A stretch of 6,168 bases of DNA, from assembly GCA_021203805.1 (NCBI GenBank), contig JAJQAM010000061.1:1-6168 (forward strand), written 5' to 3'. Position 1 is the first letter of the stretch. Each line of letters opens with the position of its first letter. The stretch comes from Coprobacillus sp. (GTDB lineage Bacteria; Bacillota_I; Bacilli_A; RFN20; CAG-826). This document shows, piece by piece, positions 1-4,899 of this stretch. Under the pieces are notes generated by a model. The model saw only the letters and a program-made list of their open reading frames with translations. It did no database searches and was not told the origin of the DNA. The translations under genes were made by a program, and so were the position numbers.

Positions 1-570
1 CTTTTTAATAGTCCATAAGCATGCTTCCCGCTGACCTTAAAAGTAACAGATTTTACTCCCGCTTCCTCGCCCATTTCAATATCGAGTATCTCCACTTTAA
101 AGCGGTGGAGGTTAGCGTAGTTTATATACATCTGATAAAGCATTGAGGCCCAGTCCATCGCTTCCGTGCCTCCCGCACCGCTATGGATCTCCACTATCGC
201 GTTATAATCATCAAACTTATCGCTAAATAAAACTTCAACGTGGAAGTCACTTGTCTCTTTCTTTAGCTGTTTGATATTACCCTCTAATTCGTCAAAAAGG
301 GTCTCATCTCCAAGCTTTAACAAATCATCAATGTCATTATATAAAGTTTCAATATGATTAAATCTATCTAGAATTGATCTATTATAGTTAGCCTTAGAAA
401 GGATTTCTCTTGCCTTCTTTGGGTCACTCCAAAAATCCTCTTTTGAGGTTTCTATGTCATATTCATCAAGTTCTTTTCTTAATTTATCGAAGTCAAAGAG
501 AAGACCTAAGCTGTGAAATAACTTCCCCAACTTCAAATAAATCCTGCTTTAGCGTCACTAAATCTTTCAT
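1..570 (-). CDS. prfB: Peptide chain release factor 2 (RF2), N-terminal half, with +1 programmed frameshift; cut by window edge
   Basis: RF2 recognises UAA and UGA stop codons and triggers peptide release on the ribosome. The reading frame starts at the ATG at 570-568, runs 25 codons (MKDLVTLKQD... to LRSSL), and meets an in-frame TGA at 495-493. Skipping the T at 495 (+1 shift after CTT 498-496) opens a continuous frame from 494 to the window edge, about 189 residues in all. The shifted product carries RF2 hallmarks: DFWSDP near residues 45-50 and the HSGAGGTEAMDW block at residues 129-140, followed by GEEAGVKSVT and the AYGLLK stretch. The catalytic GGQ loop and SPF codon-recognition motif lie beyond the edge, so the visible part is roughly half of a usual 365-residue RF2. 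The ATG directly abuts the secA stop, so the two are almost certainly co-transcribed and translationally coupled. RF1 is an unlikely alternative because it lacks this frameshift arrangement. Confidence 0.96.
492..507 (-). promoter_or_regulatory. prfB: prfB +1 programmed frameshift site (CTTTGAC) with a weak upstream Shine-Dalgarno-like element
   Basis: The slippery core CTT TGA C lies at 498-492 with the UGA as codon 26, the same place as in the well-studied enterobacterial gene. In that gene low RF2 makes ribosomes pause at UGA and slip from CUU to UUU, which restores full-length RF2: an autoregulatory loop. The C after TGA, a poor termination context, is kept. The stimulatory element is usually AGGGGG ending three bases before CTT. 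Here it reads AGG TCT TCT, so only AGG (507-505) remains, six bases from the CTT codon. The frame change itself is seen in the sequence; the regulatory mechanism is family knowledge. Confidence 0.93.
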
Positions 571-2982
571 TTACTTGCCTTCTCCATTTGTATTACTAGC
601 GCCATTTGGCGCGGTATTTGCAGTGTTTTCACCGCCTTCAGGGCTATCAGGCTGCTCCACTGGAGTGATCTTAACGTTAACTAAGTTAAGCACTGCGTCC
701 ACCGCGGAAAGGGATAGACACTCTCTAAAGAGCTCTGCGCCTTCGTTCACATAATCCTGAAGTGGGTTCACATTAGCGTAGCTTCTTAGGTGAATCGCTT
801 CTCTTAGTCTACTCATCGTATCGATATGCTTAGTCCAGTTATTATCTAGACATCGGAGGATGAGACTTCTTTCCACTTCATCGGCGACATCTGCGGGCCA
901 GGTTTTCTTGAGTCTTAGATATCTAGCGTAGATGATATCTCCTAGGTCTGCGCCTACTTCGTCAGCGGGGAAGTCCTCAAATAGCTTCGGATCAAGAGTG
1001 CCCGCTTCTAGAAATCTAGGCTCCACGGTTTTGATGAGTAGTTCACTACTCACAGTGTTAGACTGAGAGCCAATAGGAACCGCTTTATCGGCAAGGAACT
1101 CACCGGTAAGACGGAAGATATCATCAACGATTTCATCCATATTCTCTCCGAGAATAATGGTGTCTCGTCTATCATAGACGATCTGTCTTTGCTTGGCTAA
1201 GACGTCATCATAATCTAGAAGGGCTTTACGGGTATCAAAGTTTTGCCCTTCAATTCTCTTTTGAGCTCCGGTAATAACGTTTGAGACCATCTTTGCTTCA
1301 AGAGGGTCATCTCCAAAGTTCTTCTCAATGTACTGCTTCATATTATCCGCGGCAAATCTCACTAGAAGGGTATCTTCAAAAGAGACATAGAAACGGGAGA
1401 AACCAGGATCACCTTGTCTACCCGCTCGGCCGCGAAGCTGATTATCAATACGTCTTGACTCATGCCTTTCTGTTCCAAAGACGCATAGACCGCCTAAAGC
1501 TCTAACTTCATCATTAATCTTAATATCCGTTCCACGACCTGCCATATTAGTGGCTAAAGTGATATGACCTTTTTCACCAGCATGGGCAATTATCTCTGCT
1601 TCTCGGGCGTGGTTTTTCGCGTTTAGCATTTCATGAGGGAGTCCCGCTTCAGTAAGAAGAGCGCTTATCTCTTCACTAGATTCAACGGAAACGGTACCGA
1701 TTAGAATTGGCTGACCTTTCTCATGTCTCTCCTTAACTTCCTTAATGAGAGCGGCAAGCTTAGGAGCTTTTCTTGCGTAGACATAGTCAAGGGCGTCCTC
1801 TCTTATAACCGGCATATTCGTTGGGACACAGACAACATGCATGTTGTAGATTGTATTAAACTCTTCTTCCTCTGTTTTAGCGGTGCCGGTCATACCCGCA
1901 AGTTTCTTAAAGAGACGGAAGAAGTTTTGATAGGTGATTGTCGCCATAGTGACGGTTTCCTGCTTAATAGGAACGTTTTCCTTAGCTTGAACCGCTTGAT
2001 GGACACCGTCGCTCCATTCTCTACCAGGAAGGACACGACCAGTGAACTGGTCAATGATTTGAACCTGGTTATCTTTATCCACGAGATAATCAACATCACG
2101 GAACATGATGTAATTAGCTTTAAGGGCGTTTTGAATTCTATGAACGAGATCTGAGTACTGAGGATCATAGAGGTTAGGAATACCAAAAGCGCGTTCCGCT
2201 TTTTGGTTTCCTGAGTCAGTGAGGTTAACTGTTTTCTCTTTAACGTCTACAGTGTAGTCCACTTCTTTACGAAGGGTTTTGACGAAGCGGTCCGCGACTG
2301 TGTACTGACTTGGAGAGGCTTTAGCGCCACCGCTTATAATAAGCGGAGTCCTTGATTCATCGATTAAAATAGAGTCCGCTTCATCGACGATGACAAACTC
2401 GAGTCCTCTTAGGACTCTCTTTTTAGCGTCGGTTACCATGTTATCTCTTAGGTAATCAAAACCAAGTTCACTGTTAGTGGTATACGTGATATCGCAGTTA
2501 TAAGCCGCTTGCTTCTCACTTGTGGTGAGCTCTCTAATGTTACAGCCCACTGTAAGGCCGAGGAATTTATAGATTTGACCCATCCACTCCGCATCACGTT
2601 GGGAGAGATATTCGTTAACAGTAACGATATATACGCCTTTACCCGCAAGGGCATTAAGATAGACAGGCATAGTAGCGGTAAGGGTTTTACCTTCACCGGT
2701 TTTCATTTCAGCGATGTTACCATCGTGAAGGACAAGGCCTCCAATGATTTGGACTTTAAAAGGAAATTCTCCAATGGTACGTTTAGCGGCTTCTCTAACC
2801 ACGGCAAAGGCTTCGTACTTGATATCATCAAGGGTTTTACCGTGAGCGAGGAGATCTTTAAAGTATGGGGTTTTATCTCTTAGCTCTTCATCACTAAGAG
2901 AGGCCATGGTTTTCTCAAAAGAGAGGACTTTATCCGCTTCTTTTTCGTACCTTCTTAATTCTCTATCATCAAAGAATCCCAT
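571..2982 (-). CDS. secA: Protein translocase ATPase SecA
   Basis: SecA is the ATP-driven motor that pushes unfolded preproteins through the SecYEG channel at the cytoplasmic membrane. The 803-residue product has the family's domains in order: nucleotide-binding domain 1 with Walker A (MKTGEGKT, residues 93-100) and a DEAD-type Walker B (VDEADSILIDESRTP, 199-213; DEVD is the common form); a preprotein cross-linking region around 220-350; nucleotide-binding domain 2 with TNMAGRGTD (478-486) and QLRGRAGRQGDPG (515-527); and the helical scaffold/two-helix finger with WTKHIDTM and LRSYANVNPL (716-741). The tail after residue 775 is rich in Asn, Gly, Glu and Pro and lacks the CxCxSG...CH zinc finger of many longer SecAs (Bacillus subtilis about 841 residues). 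The ATG at 2982 is preceded by AAAGGAA with good spacing. The neighbour prfB makes this the housekeeping SecA rather than accessory SecA2. Confidence 0.98.
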   Translation of the reverse strand: MGFFDDRELRRYEKEADKVLSFEKTMASLSDEELRDKTPYFKDLLAHGKTLDDIKYEAFAVVREAAKRTIGEFPFKVQIIGGLVLHDGNIAEMKTGEGKTLTATMPVYLNALAGKGVYIVTVNEYLSQRDAEWMGQIYKFLGLTVGCNIRELTTSEKQAAYNCDITYTTNSELGFDYLRDNMVTDAKKRVLRGLEFVIVDEADSILIDESRTPLIISGGAKASPSQYTVADRFVKTLRKEVDYTVDVKEKTVNLTDSGNQKAERAFGIPNLYDPQYSDLVHRIQNALKANYIMFRDVDYLVDKDNQVQIIDQFTGRVLPGREWSDGVHQAVQAKENVPIKQETVTMATITYQNFFRLFKKLAGMTGTAKTEEEEFNTIYNMHVVCVPTNMPVIREDALDYVYARKAPKLAALIKEVKERHEKGQPILIGTVSVESSEEISALLTEAGLPHEMLNAKNHAREAEIIAHAGEKGHITLATNMAGRGTDIKINDEVRALGGLCVFGTERHESRRIDNQLRGRAGRQGDPGFSRFYVSFEDTLLVRFAADNMKQYIEKNFGDDPLEAKMVSNVITGAQKRIEGQNFDTRKALLDYDDVLAKQRQIVYDRRDTIILGENMDEIVDDIFRLTGEFLADKAVPIGSQSNTVSSELLIKTVEPRFLEAGTLDPKLFEDFPADEVGADLGDIIYARYLRLKKTWPADVADEVERSLILRCLDNNWTKHIDTMSRLREAIHLRSYANVNPLQDYVNEGAELFRECLSLSAVDAVLNLVNVKITPVEQPDSPEGGENTANTAPNGASNTNGEGK
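578..585 (-). promoter_or_regulatory. prfB ribosome binding site inside the end of secA
   Basis: The minus strand reads GGAGAAGG here, with AAGG seven bases before the prfB ATG at 570. It lies wholly inside the last secA codons (Gly-Glu-Gly-Lys), so ribosomes finishing secA can re-initiate directly on prfB. This supports the ATG at 570 as the start. Confidence 0.75.
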
Positions 2983-2990
2983 GCTTATAT

Positions 2991-2997
2991 TTCCTTT
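2991..2997 (-). promoter_or_regulatory. secA ribosome binding site
   Basis: The minus strand reads AAAGGAA, with AGGA nine bases before the secA ATG at 2982. No competing start codon lies between it and the ATG, so it fixes the secA start. Confidence 0.7.
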
Positions 2998-3018
2998 CTC
3001 TCTTTGTCCGGTTTTACT

Positions 3019-3027
3019 ATTCTATCA
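3019..3027 (-). promoter_or_regulatory. Probable secA-prfB promoter, extended -10 element
   Basis: On the minus strand TGATAGAAT is an extended -10 box: TG, one base, then TAGAAT, which matches TATAAT at five of six places. At a 17-base spacer the -35 hexamer would be GGCGAG, which is poor; a TTTACA at 3041-3036 looks like a -35 box but is only 11 bases away. Extended -10 promoters often do without a good -35. The inferred start of transcription is near 3012, giving a leader of about 30 bases before secA. It sits in the only sizeable spacer in the window, which fits a promoter separating secA-prfB from the comF genes. Confidence 0.5.
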
Positions 3028-3036
3028 TAATAGAAT
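3019..3036. repeat. Perfect 7-bp inverted repeat overlapping the secA -10 box
   Basis: ATTCTAT (3019-3025) and ATAGAAT (3030-3036) are perfect inverted arms around a four-base centre. The repeat fully covers the proposed -10 element of secA. It could be a repressor operator, or simply a symmetric -10 region, since the same TAGAAT box appears on both strands. No plus-strand gene lies nearby to use the other copy. Confidence 0.5.
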
Positions 3037-3063
3037 GTAAACTCGCCATTAAAAATTATAGTG

Positions 3064-3083
3064 TGAATAAATAGCTTTATTCA
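3064..3083 (-). terminator. Weak terminator-like palindrome at the end of comFC
   Basis: TGAATAAA and TTTATTCA form a perfect 8-bp inverted repeat around a four-base loop, overlapping the comFC stop codon (3079-3077). The minus strand continues ACACTATAATTTTT, so a U-run comes about ten bases after the stem. The stem has only one G-C pair and the U-run is displaced, so this is at best a weak rho-independent terminator. Some readthrough from comFC into secA is likely. Confidence 0.3.
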
Positions 3084-3769
3084 AGGTTATTATTGGCCCT
3101 TTTTGGGTCGTAGATTGTTTTAGCCACTACTAAGACCTTAATGTCTCTAGGATGATAGGGCTCTATCTTACTTATCATGGCTTTAACTGTGGAGCCAGTT
3201 GTGTAGATATCATCGACGATTAATACCTTCTTTCCTTTAAGAGAGTCTCCTCCTTTTATTTCAAGCTTAGAAGCGACCTCTCCTCTTTCTTTTTGAGAAA
3301 GGGAGGACTGCTTAAAATCTGAGGTTTTAATAAAGCACTGATTCATCTTAAAGCCAAGAGAGGAGAAGACTTCTTCGACGTGCTGAAAGCCTCTCTCTTC
3401 TTCCTTTTCCTTTGAGGATGGAGCGGGCACTACGACATAGCCAGAAAACTTAAGACGAAACCAATATGAGAATCTCTTAATAAAAGCGTCTTTTAGCTCG
3501 TAGTCATTACATCCTTTGTAGCGGTATATAAGATCTCTAATATTCTGGTCATAGTTATAGAGGTAGTAGAGCTTATATTTGTCGTTAATCTTTTCTTTTC
3601 CAAAGACTGGATTAAAGGCTTTCATGCATTTATCGCATATTGGATAGCCGTTTACAACATTATAGAGGGAGTGCTCATTAATCGGCACAAAACATATTTT
3701 ACACCCAGGTATTTTTCTCTTCGATTCGCTTAACGCAGTCGAGCATACACTTTGACTTTTCTTCTCCAA
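3077..3769 (-). CDS. comFC: Competence protein ComFC/ComF, phosphoribosyltransferase-fold
   Basis: ComFC is needed for natural transformation, where it acts in the cytoplasm with the ComFA ATPase on incoming single-stranded DNA. From the TTG start the product is 230 residues. It has an N-terminal four-cysteine zinc ribbon (C23, C26, C45, C48), the family blocks RGFQHVEEV (126-134) and QSSLSQKER (154-162), and the PRPP-loop signature VLIVDDIYTTGST at 182-194. That signature gives the phosphoribosyltransferase fold, although enzymatic activity in this family is doubtful. I chose TTG at 3769 because a strong GGGGAGG lies nine bases upstream. An ATG at 3787 in the same frame would add six residues but has no ribosome binding site. 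The gene overlaps the end of comFA by 71 bases, and its first 20 or so residues, before the zinc ribbon, are encoded in that overlap. Translation is probably coupled to comFA. The gene ends TAA just before a weak palindrome. Confidence 0.9.
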   Translation of the reverse strand: MEKKSQSVCSTALSESKRKIPGCKICFVPINEHSLYNVVNGYPICDKCMKAFNPVFGKEKINDKYKLYYLYNYDQNIRDLIYRYKGCNDYELKDAFIKRFSYWFRLKFSGYVVVPAPSSKEKEEERGFQHVEEVFSSLGFKMNQCFIKTSDFKQSSLSQKERGEVASKLEIKGGDSLKGKKVLIVDDIYTTGSTVKAMISKIEPYHPRDIKVLVVAKTIYDPKRANNNLE

Positions 3770-4856
3770 TGAATATGACCTCCCCATCGGGAGCGTTGGC
3801 CTTTCGGCCCACTCTCCCGGATATCTGAATTAAGGTTTCAGTATCATATATCTCGTGATCAGCGTAGGCGACGATTATTTGAAGGTCCTCCACAGTTACG
3901 CCCCTCTCGAGCACCTGCGTGGTCACGAGATACCAATACTTTCCGTTTTTAAAATCACTGATTATTTGTTCCCTATCTTCCTTTTGGGAGTGGACACACT
4001 CCCCGTCCTTAAAGAAGAAACGCAGTTTATCATAAAGCTCCTCACATAGACTTATTGTTGGGCAGAAGATAAAGACAGGTTTATGATCTCTTTCAAATTC
4101 CTTCACCTTCTTCACTATCGTATATAAACAGGTGGAATTGTGTCTAACCCAAATAATAGGAACAGGAAGCTTATGGCCATGGAATCTCTTATTAAGAGAT
4201 AAGACTTCATAGCCGTCTTTAGAGTATTCCGCTTTGAGTTCATCTGAGGCAGTCGCGCTCATTAAAACATAGTTTTTAGAGACAGACTGCTTAAAGAAGT
4301 ACTCTAAAAGAGTACTCCCCTTATAAGGGAAGGCATCTATTTCATCAAATATTAATAAATCAAAGTATTTCTCGTAGCGGTAGAGCTGATGAGTGGTTAA
4401 GACAATGATATCACCTTCAAGGATATCATTATGACCGCCGTAAACGGCGATTACATCATTGTCTTTAAAGATCTCTGAGAGCCTGTTATAGATTTCTATA
4501 ACAACGTCTCTTCTAGGAATCGCAAAGCCGACGGTCATATTGTTTTTAAGAGCATATGATATGACCTTTAAAACAATCTCTGTTTTACCGGCGCCGCATA
4601 CTGCATCTATGAGTGTATTTATTCCGTGTGTAAAGTTATCAAGAACTTTATTAGAGATTTCTTCTTGCTCTTCGCTGATCTCATAGTTGATGTAGTATTT
4701 ATATCCTCTATCTTTTTTGAGCTCTGTAACCATTCTATTCACGGACTTACCAGTAAAAGGAAGGCAGAGCCGACAGTAGGGAACACCTTTAAGATAGCCG
4801 ATTGAGTTAGGATCGGTATTACCGCATCTCGGACATTTATAGGAAACATTCTCCAT
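3699..4856 (-). CDS. comFA: Competence protein ComFA, DEAD-box-type DNA uptake ATPase
   Basis: ComFA is a membrane-associated, helicase-like ATPase that helps drive transforming single-stranded DNA through the ComEC channel. Counting from ATG 4856, the 385-residue product has a four-cysteine zinc ribbon (C8, C11, C28, C31), as in characterised ComFAs. The superfamily 2 motifs follow: Walker A CGAGKTE (87-93), Walker B DEID (171-174), SAT (200-202), QVLERGVT (314-321) and motif VI QISGRVGR (344-351). The fold resembles PriA-type helicases, but the zinc ribbon at the N-terminus and the comFC gene next door point to ComFA. The start is uncertain: ATG 4856 has GGAG only at an over-long 21-base distance, and an in-frame TTG at 4883 would add nine residues without a clear ribosome binding site. 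It ends in TAA inside comFC, and begins 43 bases after the ATPase gene with no visible terminator between them. comFB, present between comFA and comFC in Bacillus subtilis, is absent. Confidence 0.92.
   Translation of the reverse strand: MENVSYKCPRCGNTDPNSIGYLKGVPYCRLCLPFTGKSVNRMVTELKKDRGYKYYINYEISEEQEEISNKVLDNFTHGINTLIDAVCGAGKTEIVLKVISYALKNNMTVGFAIPRRDVVIEIYNRLSEIFKDNDVIAVYGGHNDILEGDIIVLTTHQLYRYEKYFDLLIFDEIDAFPYKGSTLLEYFFKQSVSKNYVLMSATASDELKAEYSKDGYEVLSLNKRFHGHKLPVPIIWVRHNSTCLYTIVKKVKEFERDHKPVFIFCPTISLCEELYDKLRFFFKDGECVHSQKEDREQIISDFKNGKYWYLVTTQVLERGVTVEDLQIIVAYADHEIYDTETLIQISGRVGRKANAPDGEVIFIGEEKSKCMLDCVKRIEEKNTWV
3779..3785 (-). promoter_or_regulatory. Strong comFC ribosome binding site that decides the start
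   Basis: The minus strand reads GGGGAGG, nine bases before TTG at 3769-3767. It overlaps the last base of the alternative ATG at 3787-3785, so it cannot serve that ATG. This is the reason for preferring the TTG start. It also lies next to the 3' arm of a strong hairpin, which could pair with it instead. Confidence 0.65.
3788..3819 (-). promoter_or_regulatory. GNRA-capped hairpin just upstream of the comFC ribosome binding site
   Basis: On the minus strand the order is CGGGAG (3819-3814), AGTG, GGCC (3809-3806), GAAA loop (3805-3802), GGCC (3801-3798), AACG, CTCCCG (3793-3788). The outer six and inner four base pairs are perfect. The four-by-four centre can pair G-C and T-A between two purine mismatches. 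GAAA closed by C-G is a very stable GNRA tetraloop. It lies inside comFA codons for helicase motif VI (SGRVGRKANAP), so protein constraint accounts for part of it. The run is clearly more G+C rich than its surroundings. The 3' arm CTCCC can alternatively pair with GGGAG (3784-3780) of the comFC ribosome binding site. The pairing is seen; any regulatory role is inference. Confidence 0.5.
4298..4316. repeat. Perfect 8-bp inverted repeat with 3-base loop inside comFA
   Basis: AGTACTCT (4298-4305) and AGAGTACT (4309-4316) are perfect arms around AAA. It lies in comFA codons for Ser-Thr-Leu-Leu-Glu-Tyr, just after the Walker B region. No poly-T run follows on either strand, so it is not a terminator. 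It may be chance. Confidence 0.4.
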
Positions 4857-4899
4857 ACTATATGTATTAGGGGAAAACTCCAAAAAATGTGCAAAAAAT

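Noticed and set aside
493..495. In-frame TGA in prfB read as a pseudogene mutation or as UGA-Trp recoding
   Set aside because: The CTTTGAC context at codon 26 is the classic RF2 frameshift site. The zero frame meets another stop (TAA) three codons on, while the +1 frame gives perfect RF2 sequence.
410..754. Plus-strand open frame of 114 codons across the prfB-secA junction
   Set aside because: It lies antisense to two confidently identified genes, the product has no recognisable motif, and it is explained as a shadow of the minus-strand coding.
1832..1847. 16-base perfect palindrome ACAACATGCATGTTGT in secA
   Set aside because: It encodes the conserved SecA stretch Tyr-Asn-Met-His-Val-Val, has no unpaired loop for an RNA hairpin, and occurs once; protein constraint plus chance is enough.
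1723..2154. Plus-strand open frame of 143 codons inside secA
   Set aside because: Antisense to conserved SecA domains; no recognisable domain. The same applies to the plus-strand frames at 1281-1505, 2509-2883 and 3855-4049, and to the out-of-frame minus-strand frames at 1890-2186 and 2448-2696.
3036..3041. TTTACA as the -35 box of the secA promoter
   Set aside because: It lies only 11 bases from the TAGAAT -10 box, far short of the usual 16-18; no good -10 hexamer sits at the proper distance either.
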